Source of the DNA: Streptomyces sp. NBC_01260
GTDB lineage: Bacteria; Actinomycetota; Actinomycetes; Streptomycetales; Streptomycetaceae
Assembly (NCBI RefSeq): GCF_036226405.1
Contig: NZ_CP108464.1
Location: 3,162,001-3,226,000, forward strand
DNA length: 64,000 nt
Reading direction: 5' to 3'
Shown here: one piece after another, positions 53,622 to 64,000 of the stretch
Layout of the letters: each line of letters starts with the position of its first letter
Position numbering within the stretch: the stretch's first letter is position 1
Notes under the pieces: model-generated
Databases searched by the model: none
What the model was told of the DNA's origin: nothing
What the model saw: the letters and a program-made list of their open reading frames with translations, nothing else
Translations under genes and position numbers: made by a program

Positions 53622-54476
53622 TCAGCAGCAGCCGGCCCCCGGCAGGGTCCGCACGTTACGGGCCTCGACGGCCCGCGCCGCCAGCAACTCGTCGGCCGGG
53701 TAGGCGACTTCCTCCAGCGTCAGCCCGTGCGGCCGCACCACGTGCACCCCGGGATCCCGCACCCGGGCCGCCAGCACCTCGGCGGGCCACGCCGCCGGGC
53801 GCCGCCCGTCCCCGACGAACAGGGCCGCGCCGATCAGCGCCCGCACCATGTTGTGGCAGAACGCGTCGGCCTGCACGGTCGCCGTCATGACCCCGGTCGC
53901 CTCGTCCCGTACCCAACTCAGCTGCTGCAGCGTGCGGATGGTCGTCGCACCCTCGCGCTTCTTGCAGTACGCGGCGAAGTCGTGCTCCCCGGTCATCCGC
54001 GCCGCCGCCTCGTTCATCGCGTCGACGTCCAACGGCCGGTCGTGCCAGAGGACATGACCCCGCAGCAGCGGATCAACCCCGCCAGGCCGGTCCGCCACCC
54101 GGTAGGCGTACCGGCGCCACAGTGCCGAGAAGCGGGCGTTGAACCCGGCGGGCGCCTCCGCGATCCGCCACACCCGTACATCGGGCGCCATCCGTCCGGC
54201 CATCCGCCGCAGCAGCTTGTCCGCGTGCTCGGCCCACACCTCGGCCGGCAGGTCCACGTGCGCGACCTGGCCGCGGGCGTGCACCCCGGCATCGGTGCGC
54301 CCGGCCACGGTCAGGTCGTACGTCCGCGAGGACCGGGTCACGGTGCGCAGGGCGTCCTCGATCTCCCCCTGGACGGTCCGCCGGCTGGTCTGCTTCGCCC
54401 AGCCCGAGAAGTCCTTGCCGTCGTAGGCCAGGTCCAGCCGCACCCGTACGAAACCGGGCTCCACTACGTCACTCAC
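53622..54476 (-). CDS. truA: tRNA pseudouridine38-40 synthase TruA
   Basis: A 284-residue enzyme that makes pseudouridine at tRNA positions 38-40. The catalytic aspartate sits in [15 protein letters not shown] (about 61-75), with FHN-type [13 protein letters not shown] further on (about 220-232). Start at GTG with GAGGA in front; the longer frame runs through the terminator of rplQ. The C-terminus ends in two adjacent cysteines. It is the distal gene of the ribosomal operon, behind a terminator. Confidence 0.95.
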   Translation of the reverse strand: MSDVVEPGFVRVRLDLAYDGKDFSGWAKQTSRRTVQGEIEDALRTVTRSSRTYDLTVAGRTDAGVHARGQVAHVDLPAEVWAEHADKLLRRMAGRMAPDVRVWRIAEAPAGFNARFSALWRRYAYRVADRPGGVDPLLRGHVLWHDRPLDVDAMNEAAARMTGEHDFAAYCKKREGATTIRTLQQLSWVRDEATGVMTATVQADAFCHNMVRALIGAALFVGDGRRPAAWPAEVLAARVRDPGVHVVRPHGLTLEEVAYPADELLAARAVEARNVRTLPGAGCC

Positions 54477-54508
54477 CAGCGATCCTCTCAAGATCCGTAC
54501 ACAGCAGA

Positions 54509-54546
54509 ACGGGCCCGCACCGCCCCGAAGGGTGATGCGGGCCCGT
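54509..54546 (-). terminator. Terminator between rplQ and truA
   Basis: ACGGGCCCGCA (54509-54519) pairs with TGCGGGCCCGT (54536-54546) across a 16-base loop. It lies between the rplQ stop and truA start and would reduce read-through into truA. Confidence 0.75.
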
Positions 54547-54564
54547 CCAGTGGTCTCAGAACGC

Positions 54565-55068
54565 TCAGGCGTCCTTGGACTCCGCGTCGGCCTCGGCCGG
54601 CTTGGCGTCCTCGACGGACTCGACCGGGGTCTCGTCCTTCTTGAGGGCGTCTTCCTTGACCGCACGCTTTGTGGCGGCCTCGGCCTCACCGGTGGCAGCC
54701 TGCGCCACGGTCAGGGCCTCGACCAGCTCGATGACGGCCATCGGGGCGTTGTCGCCACGACGGTTGCCGATCTTGGTGATACGGGTGTAACCACCGGGGC
54801 GGTTCTCGTACCGCGGGGCGATCTCGGTGAAGAGCGTGTGCACGATGCCCTTGTCCGTGATCGACTGCAGCACCAGGCGACGGTTGTGGATGTCGCCCTT
54901 CTTCGCCTTGGTGATGAAACGCTCGGCGACCGGACGCAGGCGGCGGGCCTTGGCCTCGGTCGTGGTGATGCGGCCGTGCTCGAACAGCGCCTTCGCGAGG
55001 TTGTTGAGAAGGTGCTTCTCGTGCGCAGCGCTGCCGCCCAGACGGGCGCCCTTGGCGGGCTGAGGCAT
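54565..55068 (-). CDS. rplQ: Ribosomal protein L17
   Basis: A 167-residue L17. [20 protein letters not shown] opens the conserved body, which ends at about 120 ([19 protein letters not shown]). A charged C-terminal extension ([20 protein letters not shown]) follows, as in other streptomycetes. Last ribosomal gene of the alpha operon, after rpoA. Confidence 0.97.
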   Translation of the reverse strand: MPQPAKGARLGGSAAHEKHLLNNLAKALFEHGRITTTEAKARRLRPVAERFITKAKKGDIHNRRLVLQSITDKGIVHTLFTEIAPRYENRPGGYTRITKIGNRRGDNAPMAVIELVEALTVAQAATGEAEAATKRAVKEDALKKDETPVESVEDAKPAEADAESKDA

Positions 55069-55175
55069 GGTATTTCTCCTTGTGTGCTGCACCGGCCGTA
55101 TCAGGTACCGGTGTCAGTTCCCGCGCGGCGGTCGCCACACGGAAGTCCAGGTACCGGACGGGCTCGAATACCAAG

Positions 55176-55245
55176 CCGTCCGGCGATTGAGGACACCTCT
55201 CCCGCGCCCGAGCCCGAAATTCAAGCCCGTCCGGCGATTGAGGAC
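55176..55245. repeat. Two copies of a common Streptomyces intergenic repeat
   Basis: The 19-base CCGTCCGGCGATTGAGGAC occurs at 55176-55194 and again at 55227-55245 in the same direction, between rpoA and rplQ. Very similar sequences are scattered between Streptomyces genes, as I recall; their role is unknown. Confidence 0.7.
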
Positions 55246-55304
55246 AAAACCCTCACCCGGTCGGGGCGCCCGTCACAAGGACGCGCACCCCAGCCGGAGG
55301 CGAA

Positions 55305-56327
55305 TCAGTACTGCTCGGTCTCCACGAAACCCGCGTCCGCGTCGTCGTCCGCGCCGAACGCGTCCGCCGCGGCGGTGGGGTCGAAGCCGGGAGGCGAGTC
55401 CTTGAGCGCCAGGCCCATACCGGCCAGCTTCGCCTTGACCTCGTCGATCGACTTCGCACCGAAGTTGCGGATGTCGAGCAGGTCGGCCTCGGAACGCGCC
55501 ACGAGCTCACCCACGGAGTGGATGCCCTCGCGCTTGAGGCAGTTGTACGAGCGGACCGTGAGCTCAAGCTCCTCGATCGGCAGCGCCAGATCGGCAGCGA
55601 GCGCCGCGTCCGTCGGCGACGGGCCCATGTCGATGCCCTCGGCGTCGATGTTGAGCTCGCGCGCCAGACCGAACAGCTCGACCAGGGTCTTACCGGCCGA
55701 CGCCATGGCGTCACGGGGACGCATGGCCTGCTTGGTCTCGACGTCGACGATCAGCTTGTCGAAGTCGGTGCGCTGCTCGACACGGGTCGCCTCGACCTTG
55801 TACGTGACCTTGAGCACCGGCGAGTAGATGGAGTCGACCGGAATCCGGCCGATCTCCTGGCCCACCTGCTTGTTCTGGACGGCGGAGACGTAGCCGCGAC
55901 CGCGCTCGACGGTCAGCTCCATCTCCAGCTTGCCCTTGCCGTTCAGCGTGGCCATGACGAGGTCCGGGTTGTGGACCTCGACACCGGCCGGCGGGGCGAT
56001 GTCGGCAGCGGTGACCAGGCCGGGACCCTGCTTGCGCAGGTACATCACGACCGGCTCGTCGTGCTCCGAGGAGACGACCAGCTGCTTGATGTTGAGGATG
56101 AGGTCGGTGACGTCCTCCTTGACACCCGGCACGGTGGTGAACTCGTGCAGGACGCCGTCGATCCGGATGCTGGTGACAGCAGCGCCGGGGATCGAGGAGA
56201 GGAGCGTACGGCGAAGAGAGTTGCCGAGCGTGTAGCCGAAGCCCGGCTCCAGCGGCTCGATGACGAACCGCGAACGGAACTCGTCAACGACCTCTTCGGT
56301 CAGCGACGGACGCTGAGCGATAAGCAT
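55305..56327 (-). CDS. rpoA: RNA polymerase alpha subunit
   Basis: A 340-residue alpha subunit. The N-terminal assembly domain begins [19 protein letters not shown] and contains the typical [20 protein letters not shown]; the C-terminal domain (about 245-310) has [20 protein letters not shown] and the DNA-contacting [16 protein letters not shown]. An acidic tail with [17 protein letters not shown] ends the protein, as in other actinobacteria. Part of the alpha operon after rpsK. Confidence 0.98.
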   Translation of the reverse strand: MLIAQRPSLTEEVVDEFRSRFVIEPLEPGFGYTLGNSLRRTLLSSIPGAAVTSIRIDGVLHEFTTVPGVKEDVTDLILNIKQLVVSSEHDEPVVMYLRKQGPGLVTAADIAPPAGVEVHNPDLVMATLNGKGKLEMELTVERGRGYVSAVQNKQVGQEIGRIPVDSIYSPVLKVTYKVEATRVEQRTDFDKLIVDVETKQAMRPRDAMASAGKTLVELFGLARELNIDAEGIDMGPSPTDAALAADLALPIEELELTVRSYNCLKREGIHSVGELVARSEADLLDIRNFGAKSIDEVKAKLAGMGLALKDSPPGFDPTAAADAFGADDDADAGFVETEQY

Positions 56328-56386
56328 GGTGTGAATCCTTCAGTCGTGGGCGCCCACTATTTGACGCCCTACAGATGAAACAAGGA

Positions 56387-56425
56387 TACGGGCGGCACAC
56401 CCCCGTAGGGGGCATACCGCCCGTA
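56387..56425 (-). promoter_or_regulatory. Strong hairpin between rpsK and rpoA
   Basis: Outer arms TACGGGCGG (56387-56395) and CCGCCCGTA (56417-56425) enclose an inner stem CCCCC-GTA-GGGGG (56400-56412). In an operon that must be read through, this looks like an attenuator or processing site rather than a full terminator. Confidence 0.6.
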
Positions 56426-56465
56426 CCCACGCTACTGACGCACGGCCGTCACCGGCCGTTGCGAA

Positions 56466-56870
56466 TCAGACGCGGCGACGCTTCGGCGGACGGCAGCCGT
56501 TGTGCGGCGTCGGGGTGACGTCCTGGATCGAACCGACCTCGAGGCCCGTGGCCTGGAGGGAGCGGATCGCGGTCTCGCGGCCGGAGCCCGGACCCTTCAC
56601 GAAGACGTCGACCTTGCGCATGCCGTGCTCCTGCGCGCGGCGGGCGGCCGACTCGGCGGCCATCTGCGCGGCGAAGGGGGTGGACTTGCGCGAGCCCTTG
56701 AAGCCGACGTGGCCGGCGGAGGCCCAGGAGATCACGTTGCCCGAGGGGTCCGTGATCGAGACGATGGTGTTGTTGAACGTGCTCTTGATGTGCGCGTGGC
56801 CGTGAGCGACGTTCTTCTTTTCCTTGCGACGCACCTTCTTGGCTGCGCCCTGACGACCCTTGGGGGGCAT
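56466..56870 (-). CDS. rpsK: Ribosomal protein S11
   Basis: A 134-residue S11 with [20 protein letters not shown] near 21-40 and the C-terminal [18 protein letters not shown]. Located between rpsM and rpoA; rpsD, which often follows rpsK in other bacteria, is absent here. Confidence 0.98.
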   Translation of the reverse strand: MPPKGRQGAAKKVRRKEKKNVAHGHAHIKSTFNNTIVSITDPSGNVISWASAGHVGFKGSRKSTPFAAQMAAESAARRAQEHGMRKVDVFVKGPGSGRETAIRSLQATGLEVGSIQDVTPTPHNGCRPPKRRRV

Positions 56871-56975
56871 GTCTTTACTCCAGATGGAGAGGGGAGGTGA
56901 TCGGTCCTACAGCGAAGACCGCTGGATGCTGCGGATGCCCGGGAACCCGGACGTTCGCAGTGCGTCCGCTGAGGA

Positions 56976-57356
56976 CTACTTCTTGCCCGGCTTCTTCTTA
57001 CCGGCGATCGCGCGACGCGGGCCCTTGCGGGTACGCGCGTTCGTGCTGGTGCGCTGGCCGTGCACCGGCAGACCACGGCGGTGACGAATGCCCTGGTAGC
57101 AGCCGATCTCGATCTTGCGGCGAATGTCGCCCTGGATCTCGCGGCGGAGGTCACCCTCGGTGCGGAGGTTGGCGTCCACGTACTCGCGGATCTTGACCAG
57201 GTCCTCTTCGGCCAGGTCACGAACGCGGGTGTTCGGGTTCACGCCGGTGGTGGCGAGGATCTCCTTGGACCGGGTGCGCCCGATACCGAAGACGTAGGTG
57301 AGGGCAACCTCCACGCGCTTTTCGCGCGGGATGTCAACACCTGAAACGCGTGCCAT
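56976..57356 (-). CDS. rpsM: Ribosomal protein S13
   Basis: A 126-residue S13. [20 protein letters not shown] opens it and [20 protein letters not shown] near 92-111 is the tRNA-contacting tail. First protein gene after rpmJ. Confidence 0.98.
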   Translation of the reverse strand: MARVSGVDIPREKRVEVALTYVFGIGRTRSKEILATTGVNPNTRVRDLAEEDLVKIREYVDANLRTEGDLRREIQGDIRRKIEIGCYQGIRHRRGLPVHGQRTSTNARTRKGPRRAIAGKKKPGKK

Positions 57357-57550
57357 TCAATGGCTCCAGTTGTCATTTCGGGGGTCTTCCGCAGCGCCAC
57401 TCCCGACCGCCGACCTCTCGCTGGGAGAGGTGGTACGCCCGGGTCTCCGGCCCCCGCCGGAGGTGTCGTCAGCCGTGGCTTGGACGGGCACTGCGTATGT
57501 ACGTTTACGTGCGTCGCGCGAAGTACTGCGAGATGCGAGGGGGTCGTGCG

Positions 57551-57664
57551 TCAGCCCTGGCGCTGCTTGTGGCGCAGGTTGTCGCAGATGACCATGACCC
57601 GACCGTGACGGCGGATCACCTTGCACTTGTCGCAGATCTTCTTGACGCTCGGCTTGACCTTCAT
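57551..57664 (-). CDS. rpmJ: Ribosomal protein L36
   Basis: A 37-residue L36, [20 protein letters not shown] then [17 protein letters not shown]. It carries the zinc-binding set Cys-11, Cys-14, Cys-27 and His-32, so it is the zinc-containing form. It sits between infA and rpsM. Confidence 0.97.
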   Translation of the reverse strand: MKVKPSVKKICDKCKVIRRHGRVMVICDNLRHKQRQG

Positions 57665-57724
57665 GGGATGTCAGGTTCTCCGGGTCAGTGCCAGCACCCC
57701 GCCGAAGCGGGATGTGGGCAAGAT

Positions 57725-57946
57725 CTACTTGTAGCGGTAGACGATCCGGCCACGCGTCAGGTCGTACGGGGAGAGCTCCACGACGACCCGGTCATCGGGA
57801 AGGATTCGGATGTAGTGCATCCGCATCTTCCCGCTGATGTGCGCGAGGACCTTGTGACCGTTCTGGAGCTCCACCTTGAACATGGCGTTCGGGAGAGACT
57901 CGATCACGGTGCCCTCAATTTCGATGGCACCTTGCTTCTTGGCCAC
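57725..57946 (-). CDS. infA: Translation initiation factor IF-1
   Basis: A 73-residue OB-fold factor that binds the A site of the small subunit. [20 protein letters not shown] opens and [17 protein letters not shown] closes. The GTG start follows AAAGGCGAAG. It lies 60 bases upstream of rpmJ. Confidence 0.97.
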   Translation of the reverse strand: MAKKQGAIEIEGTVIESLPNAMFKVELQNGHKVLAHISGKMRMHYIRILPDDRVVVELSPYDLTRGRIVYRYK

Positions 57947-58146
57947 GCTTCGCCTTTCGAATCGGCTACCTTGATCGGCTCTCCACACACGTGTGCAGAC
58001 ATACGGGCACACTGGTGCACGAGAGCCGACGAGTCAGTCTACGTCAGCGGACTCCAAAAGACGAATCCGTCAAGTTTGCCCACTGCCGGAGATCCTTAGA
58101 CCTCCGGCCCGCCCCCAATCACCCTGGCGGCGGCGGTGCGGTTCAT

Positions 58147-58983
58147 TCAGCCCAGCGGGTCCGGCGCCGCCTCCACGCCGTACTGCGCCAGCTTCTCGCG
58201 GCCGCAGTCCGGTGCGGTGAGCACCAGCGGGCCCTGCTCCGTGAGGGCGATGGAGTGCTCCCAGTGGGAGGACCAGCTGCCGTCGGTCGTGATGACGGTC
58301 CACTCGTCGGCGAGCACCTCGGTGCGCGCCGTGCCGAGGGAGACCATCGGCTCGATGGCCAGGCAGACACCGGGCACCAGCTTGATGCCCTTGCCCCGCT
58401 TGCGGGCGACATAGTTCAGCAGGTGCGGGTCCATGTGCATCTCGGTGCCGATGCCGTGGCCGCCGTAGTCCTCGACGATCCCGTACTTGCCGGTCGACGG
58501 GCGGGGCTGGCGGCGGATGTAGGACTCGATCGCCTTCGAGATGTCGACGAGGCGGTTGTTCACCTTCATCGCGGCGATGCCGGCCCACATCGACTCCTCG
58601 GTCACCCGGGACAGCTCGACGACCTCCGGAGCGTGACCGGTGCCGACGAAGGCCGTGTACGCGGCGTCGCCGTGCCAGCCGTCGATGATCGCGCCGGCGT
58701 CGATGGAGATGATGTCGCCGTCCTTGAGGACGGTCTTGTCGTCCGGGATGCCGTGGACGACGACCTCGTTGACCGAGGTGCAGATCGTCGCGGGGAATCC
58801 GCCGTAACCGAGGAAGTTCGACTTCGCGCCGTGGTCGGCGATCACCTTGCGGGCGACCTGGTCGAGGTCCTGCGTGGTGGCGCCGGGCACCGCGGCCTCT
58901 CGGGTGGCGGCGTGAATGGCAGCGACCACCAGCCCCGCCTCACGCATCTTCGCGATCTGCTCGGGGGTCTTGATCTGCACCAT
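58147..58983 (-). CDS. map: Type I methionine aminopeptidase
   Basis: A 278-residue metalloenzyme that removes the N-terminal methionine of new proteins. Ligands are visible in GDIISIDAGAIIDGWHGDAA, GGHGIGTEMHMDP, LAIEPM and WSSHWEHSIALTEQG. The ATG at MVQIKTPEQIAKMREAG was chosen because the upstream in-frame part has no ribosome site. Follows adk, 127 bases downstream of its stop. Confidence 0.96.
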   Translation of the reverse strand: MVQIKTPEQIAKMREAGLVVAAIHAATREAAVPGATTQDLDQVARKVIADHGAKSNFLGYGGFPATICTSVNEVVVHGIPDDKTVLKDGDIISIDAGAIIDGWHGDAAYTAFVGTGHAPEVVELSRVTEESMWAGIAAMKVNNRLVDISKAIESYIRRQPRPSTGKYGIVEDYGGHGIGTEMHMDPHLLNYVARKRGKGIKLVPGVCLAIEPMVSLGTARTEVLADEWTVITTDGSWSSHWEHSIALTEQGPLVLTAPDCGREKLAQYGVEAAPDPLG

Positions 58984-59110
58984 TGCGCGGCGCCTTTCTG
59001 CATGGACGGTTACGGGTGCGGCGTACTCCACGATACGGCGCAAACAGTCGGCCGCGGCGCCCATGGACGCCGCGGCCGACTGCACAAACACGTACTACGG
59101 GGATTCGCTC

Positions 59111-59770
59111 TCAGCCCTCGTCGGACTTCACAAGCGCCTCCATGGCCCGCTCGGTCACATCGGTGACCTTGCCGAGCGCGGAGATGGTGACCACCAGGTC
59201 CTGTTCCCTGTAGTAGTCGATGATCGGCTCGGTCTGCGTGTGGTAGACCTCGAGCCGGGTGCGGACCGTCTCTTCGCTGTCGTCGTCGCGCTGGTACAGC
59301 TCGCCGCCGCAGGTGTCGCAGACACCCTCGGTCTTCGGCGGGTTGTACGTCACGTGGAACACGTGCGCGCTGTCGTTGCGGCAGATACGGCGGCCCGCGA
59401 TCCGCTTCACGACCTCGTCCTCGGGGACTTCGAGGTCGAGAACCGCGTCCAGCTTTACGCCCTCGTCCTTGAGCATCACATCAAGGGCTTCGGCCTGGCC
59501 CACGTTGCGCGGGAAGCCGTCGAGCAGGAAGCCGTTGACCGCGTCCGACTGGGACATCCGGTCCTTGGCCATCCCGATCGTGACCTCGTCCGGCACCAGC
59601 TGCCCCGCGTCCATGTAGGCGCGGGCCTGCTTGCCAAGGTCAGTGCCCTGGCTGATGTTGGCGCGGAAGAGGTCGCCCGTGGAGATGTGCGGAATCGACA
59701 GGTTCTTGGCAAGGTACGCAGCCTGCGTTCCCTTGCCGGCACCCGGCGGGCCGACGAGGACGATTCGCAT
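59111..59770 (-). CDS. adk: Adenylate kinase
   Basis: A 219-residue adenylate kinase. [20 protein letters not shown] holds the P loop, [13 protein letters not shown] (about 85-97) the AMP site. The LID (about 125-165) has CRNDSAHVF then CDTC; the second cysteine of the Gram-positive zinc set is replaced, leaving three cysteines and nearby histidine/aspartate. The ATG overlaps the secY stop by one base. Confidence 0.97.
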   Translation of the reverse strand: MRIVLVGPPGAGKGTQAAYLAKNLSIPHISTGDLFRANISQGTDLGKQARAYMDAGQLVPDEVTIGMAKDRMSQSDAVNGFLLDGFPRNVGQAEALDVMLKDEGVKLDAVLDLEVPEDEVVKRIAGRRICRNDSAHVFHVTYNPPKTEGVCDTCGGELYQRDDDSEETVRTRLEVYHTQTEPIIDYYREQDLVVTISALGKVTDVTERAMEALVKSDEG

Positions 59771-61089
59771 CAGCGGAGGAACCCTTCGTAATTGCGCTGC
59801 TGGAGCTGACTCTCAATCTGCTTCACGGTTTCCAGACCCACACCCACGATGATGAGGATGCTCGTCCCGCCGAACGGGAAGTTCTGGTTGGCGCCACCGA
59901 AGCCTGCCAACGCCATCGTTGGCACAAGAGCGATCAGACCCAGGTACAGCGAGCCCGGCCAAGTGATCCTGTTGAGCACGTAGCTCAGGTACTCGGCAGT
60001 AGGTCGACCAGCCCGGATACCCGGGATGAAGCCACCATACTTCTTCATGTTGTCGGCGACTTCCTCGGGGTTGAACGAAATCGCCACGTAGAAGAAGGCG
60101 AAGAAGACGATCAACAGGAAGTACGCGGTGATGTAGTACGGGTGGTCGCCCTTGACGAAGTGGTCCTTGATCCAGGTCGCCCAGCCCGCTTGGGAGTTGG
60201 AGAACTGGACGATCAGGGCCGGGATGTAGAGCAGCGAAGAAGCGAAGATGACCGGAATCACACCCGCCTGATTGACCTTCAGCGGGATGTAGGTGGACGT
60301 GCCACCGTAAGACCTGCGGCCGATCATGCGCTTCGCGTACTGCACCGGGATACGGCGCTGGGCCTGCTCGACGAAGACCACGAGGGCCACCATCACGAAG
60401 CCGATCAGGATGACGGTGCCGAACTCGATCCAGCCGTCCGCGAGCTTGCCGCTCGTCTTGATGGCCCACAGGGCGCCGGGGAAGCTGGCGGCGATCGAGA
60501 TGAACATCAGGATCGACATGCCGTTGCCGATGCCGCGGTCGGTGATGAGCTCACCGAGCCACATGACGGCGCAGGTGCCGGCGGTCATCGTGGTGACCAT
60601 GACGATGGTCGTGAAAATCGAGTGGTTCGGGACGATCTGGTCGGCGACCGGGCAGCCGCTGAACAGTGCGCCACTGGTGGCCGTGGCCACCAGGCCGGTG
60701 CCCTGGAGGATGGCGAGCGCGACCGTCAGATAACGCGTGTACTGCGTGATCTTTGCCTGGCCGGACTGCCCCTCCTTCTTGAGCGCCTCTAGTCGGGGAA
60801 TCACCACGGTCAGCAGCTGAAGAATGATGCTGGCCGTGATGTACGGCATGATGCCGAGCGCGAAGATCGTGATCTGCAGCAGTGCACCACCGCTGAACAT
60901 GTTCACCAGGCCGAAGAGGCTGTTGTTGCCCTTGCTTGCCTGATCAACACAGGTCTGGACGTTCTCGTAGCTCACCCCGGGGACCGGGATATGCGCCCCG
61001 AGCCGGTAGAGCACGATGATGCCGAGCGTGAAGAACAGCTTCTTGCGCAGGTCGGGCGTCTTGAACGCCCGGGCGAACGCGGTGAGCAC
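59770..61089 (-). CDS. secY: Preprotein translocase subunit SecY
   Basis: A 439-residue channel protein with ten membrane helices. [20 protein letters not shown] opens, the plug-region [21 protein letters not shown] begins after the second helix in full family form, and the late loop [20 protein letters not shown] is the SecA/ribosome contact. The GTG follows a full AGGAGG; an in-frame start 24 codons upstream is less likely. Start of the secY-adk-map unit. Confidence 0.97.
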   Translation of the reverse strand: MLTAFARAFKTPDLRKKLFFTLGIIVLYRLGAHIPVPGVSYENVQTCVDQASKGNNSLFGLVNMFSGGALLQITIFALGIMPYITASIILQLLTVVIPRLEALKKEGQSGQAKITQYTRYLTVALAILQGTGLVATATSGALFSGCPVADQIVPNHSIFTTIVMVTTMTAGTCAVMWLGELITDRGIGNGMSILMFISIAASFPGALWAIKTSGKLADGWIEFGTVILIGFVMVALVVFVEQAQRRIPVQYAKRMIGRRSYGGTSTYIPLKVNQAGVIPVIFASSLLYIPALIVQFSNSQAGWATWIKDHFVKGDHPYYITAYFLLIVFFAFFYVAISFNPEEVADNMKKYGGFIPGIRAGRPTAEYLSYVLNRITWPGSLYLGLIALVPTMALAGFGGANQNFPFGGTSILIIVGVGLETVKQIESQLQQRNYEGFLR

Positions 61090-61245
61090 GGTGCCTCCTG
61101 CGACCCCCGCGCGATGCGTAGAGGTGACGGTCTTGAGGATTGACGAATACGTAACAGCCAAAGGTCCCCGGGCGACATGCGTCCAGGGCTTACCACAGCA
61201 ACGGACGCCACCTTACCGGCGTACATGCCCCCCTAGGAACGACCA

Positions 61246-61279
61246 ACCGGGGATGCCCCATATGAGAGGCATCCCCGGT
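61246..61279 (-). terminator. Terminator between rplO and secY
   Basis: ACCGGGGATGCC (61246-61257) pairs with its complement GGCATCCCCGGT (61268-61279) across a 10-base loop, 34 bases past the rplO stop. The 224-base gap to secY is therefore likely to contain a separate secY promoter, although I could not place it. Confidence 0.8.
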
Positions 61280-61313
61280 CGGATGTTCAGGCCACCTGTG
61301 TGTCCGAGTTGTC

Positions 61314-61769
61314 TCAGACCAGCTCGGTGACGGTGCCGCCCGCAGCGGCAATCTTCTCCTTGGCGGAGCCGGAGACGGCGTCAACCGAAACCTGCAGCGC
61401 CACGGAGATCTCGCCCTGTCCGAGGACCTTGACGAGGTGGTTGTTGCGCACCGCACCCTTGGCGACCAGATCGGCCACCGTGACCTCTCCACCCTCGGGG
61501 TAGAGCGTCGCGAGCTTGTCCAGGTTCACGACCTGGTACTCGGTGCGGAACGGGTTCTTGAAGCCCTTGAGCTTCGGGAGACGCATGTGGAGGGGCATCT
61601 GCCCACCCTCGAAGCGCTCCGGAACCTGGTAGCGGGCCTTGGTGCCCTTGGTGCCACGTCCGGCGGTCTTACCCTTGGACGCCTCGCCTCGACCCACACG
61701 GGTCTTGGCGGTCTTGGCGCCCGGGGCAGGCCGGAGGTCGTGGGCCTTCAGCGGCTGGTTCTCCGCCAT
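61314..61769 (-). CDS. rplO: Ribosomal protein L15
   Basis: A 151-residue L15. [20 protein letters not shown] opens, [20 protein letters not shown] is the conserved glycine-rich tail in the 20S-core side, and [20 protein letters not shown] is near the end. Last gene before the terminator. Confidence 0.97.
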   Translation of the reverse strand: MAENQPLKAHDLRPAPGAKTAKTRVGRGEASKGKTAGRGTKGTKARYQVPERFEGGQMPLHMRLPKLKGFKNPFRTEYQVVNLDKLATLYPEGGEVTVADLVAKGAVRNNHLVKVLGQGEISVALQVSVDAVSGSAKEKIAAAGGTVTELV

Positions 61770-61770
61770 G

Positions 61771-61953
61771 TCAGTCGACCTCCTCAACCGTCACGAGGTG
61801 GCGGACGGTGTTAGCCATTCCGCGGAACTCGGGGCGGTCCTCCTTGACAACCACGTCGTGCAGGCGCTTGAGCCCGAGCGAACGCAGGGTGTCGCGGTGG
61901 TTCTGCTTGCTGCCGATGTACGACTTGGTCTGTGTGATCTTGAGGCGAGCCAT
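61771..61953 (-). CDS. rpmD: Ribosomal protein L30
   Basis: A 60-residue L30: [20 protein letters not shown] opens and [17 protein letters not shown] closes. The ATG overlaps the rpsE stop by one base. Confidence 0.97.
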   Translation of the reverse strand: MARLKITQTKSYIGSKQNHRDTLRSLGLKRLHDVVVKEDRPEFRGMANTVRHLVTVEEVD

Positions 61954-62555
61954 CACATACCTGCCGCTCGGGCACGGAGCAGAGCGGCGGGGGCCACGTC
62001 CTCGAGGGGCAGACCACGGCGAGCCGCGATCTCCTCGGGACGCTGGAGACCCTGAAGGGCCGCCACCGTCGCGTGCACGATGTTGATCGGGTTCGAAGAA
62101 CCGAGCGACTTCGACAGGATGTCGTGAACGCCGGCGCACTCCAGAACGGCGCGCACCGGGCCACCCGCGATCACACCGGTACCGGGGGAAGCAGGCTTGA
62201 GCAGGACAACGCCCGCAGCCTTCTCGCCCTGGATCGGGTGAGGGATGGTGCCCTGGATACGCGGAACCTTGAAGAAGCTCTTCTTGGCCTCTTCAACGCC
62301 CTTGGCGATGGCCGCGGGAACTTCCTTGGCCTTGCCGTATCCGACACCGACGCTGCCGTCACCATCGCCCACCACGACCAGCGCGGTGAAGCTGAAGCGA
62401 CGACCACCCTTCACGACCTTGGCGACGCGGTTGATCGCGACGACGCGCTCGACGTACGCGGTCTTCTCGGCGGCGCTGGCGCCACCGTCACGGCCCTTCC
62501 GGTCCCGCCGCTCGCCGCCACCGGCACCGCTTCCGCGGCGCTGGGGTCCAGCCAT
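61953..62555 (-). CDS. rpsE: Ribosomal protein S5
   Basis: A 200-residue S5 with an arginine/glycine-rich N-terminus, [20 protein letters not shown] near 61-80 and the [19 protein letters not shown] stretch near 131-150. Confidence 0.98.
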   Translation of the reverse strand: MAGPQRRGSGAGGGERRDRKGRDGGASAAEKTAYVERVVAINRVAKVVKGGRRFSFTALVVVGDGDGSVGVGYGKAKEVPAAIAKGVEEAKKSFFKVPRIQGTIPHPIQGEKAAGVVLLKPASPGTGVIAGGPVRAVLECAGVHDILSKSLGSSNPINIVHATVAALQGLQRPEEIAARRGLPLEDVAPAALLRARAAGM

Positions 62556-62602
62556 TGGAATTACCTCTCTCTGTTACGTCCGCTGTGCGTAGGAACCGGG
62601 GC

Positions 62603-62986
62603 TTAGAACTTCAGCCCGGCTTCACGGGCGGCGTCAGCCAGAGCGGCAATCCGCCCGGCGTACTGGTTACCACCGCGGTCAAACACGACGGCCTCGACGC
62701 CTGCGGCCTTGGCGCGCTCGGCGACCAGGGCCCCGACCTGCTTGGCGAGGGCACTCTTGTCACCCTCGACGCCGCGGATGGAAGCATCGAGCGTCGACGC
62801 CGACGCGAGCGTGTGGCCCGCGATGTCGTCGATGACCTGAGCGACCATGTGGCGGTTCGAGCGCGTCACAACCAAGCGCGGACGCTCGGGCGAACCGGAG
62901 ATGTGCTTCCGGACGCGGATGTGGCGGCGCTTGAGGGCGGCACGCTTGTAGGCGTCGCCCTTGGCGATCTTTACACCGTATGCCAT
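62603..62986 (-). CDS. rplR: Ribosomal protein L18
   Basis: A 127-residue L18 with [23 protein letters not shown] block ([20 protein letters not shown], about 21-40) and [20 protein letters not shown] at the end. Binds 5S rRNA. Confidence 0.98.
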   Translation of the reverse strand: MAYGVKIAKGDAYKRAALKRRHIRVRKHISGSPERPRLVVTRSNRHMVAQVIDDIAGHTLASASTLDASIRGVEGDKSALAKQVGALVAERAKAAGVEAVVFDRGGNQYAGRIAALADAAREAGLKF

Positions 62987-62989
62987 GGC

Positions 62990-63529
62990 TTACTTACCCG
63001 CCTTTCCGACCTTGCGGCGGATAACCTCGCCGGCGTACTTGACGCCCTTGGCCTTGTACGGGTCAGGCTTCCGCAGCTTGCGGATCTTCGCCGAGACCTC
63101 GCCGACCTTCTGCTTGTCGATGCCCTCGACACTGAACTTCGTGGGCGACTCGACCTTGAAGGTGATGCCTTCGGGGGCCTCGATGAGGATCGGGTGGCTG
63201 TAGCCCAGGGCGAACTCCAGATTGGAGCCCTTCGCCTGGACGCGGTAACCGACACCGCTGATCTCGAGCGCCTTGATGTATCCCTGGGTCACACCGGTGA
63301 TCATGTTCGCCACCAGCGTGCGGGACAGGCCGTGAAGGGCCTTGTTCTGACGCTCGTCGTTCGGGCGGACGACGTTCAGGACGCCGTCCTCACCCTTGGT
63401 GACCTCGATCGGCGCTGCGACGGTGTGCGAGAGGGAGCCCTTGGGCCCCTTCACCGCGACCGTGCGGCCATCGATGGTGACGTCCACACCGGCGGGAACC
63501 TGGATGGGGAGCTTGCCGATTCGCGACAT
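62990..63529 (-). CDS. rplF: Ribosomal protein L6
   Basis: A 179-residue L6. [20 protein letters not shown] opens; [20 protein letters not shown] closes with a lysine-rich tail. Three bases from the rplR start. Confidence 0.98.
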   Translation of the reverse strand: MSRIGKLPIQVPAGVDVTIDGRTVAVKGPKGSLSHTVAAPIEVTKGEDGVLNVVRPNDERQNKALHGLSRTLVANMITGVTQGYIKALEISGVGYRVQAKGSNLEFALGYSHPILIEAPEGITFKVESPTKFSVEGIDKQKVGEVSAKIRKLRKPDPYKAKGVKYAGEVIRRKVGKAGK

Positions 63530-63550
63530 GAGCTTTTCCTCCGTTCCCGA

Positions 63551-63949
63551 CTACCAGACGTAGGCGAGGACTTCCCCACCTACGCCCTTCTTGCTGGCCT
63601 GCTGGCCGGTCAGGAGACCGTGGGACGTGGAGATGATCGCCACGCCCAGGCCGCCGAGAACCTTCGGCAGATTGGTGGACTTTGCGTATACACGCAGACC
63701 CGGCTTCGAGATGCGCTTGATGCCGGCAATCGAACGCTCGCGGTTCGGACCGAACTTCAGGTCGAGAACGAGGCTCTTACCGACCTCGGCGTCCTCGACC
63801 TTCCAGCCGGTGATGAAGCCCTCCTGCTGGAGGATCTCCGCGATGTGCGACTTGATCTTGCTGTGCGGCATCTTGACGTCGTCGTGATACGCCGAGTTCG
63901 CGTTACGCAGACGCGTGAGCATGTCTGCGATGGGATCAGTCATGGTCAT
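63551..63949 (-). CDS. rpsH: Ribosomal protein S8
   Basis: A 132-residue S8. [20 protein letters not shown] opens and [20 protein letters not shown] near 106-125 is the conserved C-terminal block. First gene of the operon section visible; the operon continues beyond the right edge of the window. Confidence 0.98.
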   Translation of the reverse strand: MTMTDPIADMLTRLRNANSAYHDDVKMPHSKIKSHIAEILQQEGFITGWKVEDAEVGKSLVLDLKFGPNRERSIAGIKRISKPGLRVYAKSTNLPKVLGGLGVAIISTSHGLLTGQQASKKGVGGEVLAYVW

Positions 63950-64000
63950 GAGTTGGCCTTCGGCCTCTCTCGCCGGGGTTTCCTGTATGCGCCATCCCTC

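Overview
The window is about 71% GC, actinobacterial chromosomal DNA from a Streptomyces species. The evidence is the adjacent bldM and whiD sporulation genes, the bldM promoter that matches the sigma-BldN consensus exactly, the CIRCE-controlled groES-groEL1 operon, sugar ABC importers that lack their own ATPase, an XRE(DUF5753)/DUF397/ATP-binding triad, and rare TTA codons in regulators. No tRNA, rRNA, CRISPR array or insertion sequence was recognised.

Layout. Positions 1-3950 carry bldM, whiD, a LysR regulator, a MOSC protein and a short-chain dehydrogenase. Positions 3957-11116 are a catabolic island: a secreted parallel beta-helix protein, a DeoR/LacI-type hybrid regulator, a sugar-binding lipoprotein, two permeases and a 2-hydroxyacid dehydrogenase, tied together by copies of the motif TGATCGAA. 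Positions 11177-13443 hold groEL1/groES with two CIRCE operators. Positions 13509-20780 hold a secreted polysaccharide deacetylase with a short lipoprotein behind it, a methyltransferase, small membrane proteins, an ECF42 sigma factor with its DGPF partner and matching promoter, and the remnant of an MFS exporter. Positions 20502-31586 are core metabolism: tsaD, rimI, tsaB and tsaE (tRNA t6A), alr, nnrDE, acpS and glmS, plus a 57-residue ORF behind an iron-box-like operator.

Positions 31587-42225 are the accessory part. It contains an orphan FMN-dependent glutamate-synthase-like enzyme flanked by a full and a fossil copy of a DUF234-type ATPase, a 13-bp inverted repeat, the XRE/DUF397/ATP-binding triad, and an RHS-repeat protein truncated at its 5' end that carries a lower-GC C-terminal tip and a small putative immunity gene. 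From 42229 onwards the sequence is mostly core: coaA, glmM, rplM-rpsI, an ABC-F ATPase and truA. The bacterial spc/alpha ribosomal operon follows, read leftwards from rpsH through secY, adk, map, infA, rpoA and rplQ; rpsD is absent from the alpha part.

The strongest candidates for something new are the TGATCGAA-linked sugar regulon, the iron-boxed micro-ORF, the degenerate RHS toxin/immunity cassette, and the ATPase/inverted-repeat/FMN-enzyme arrangement.
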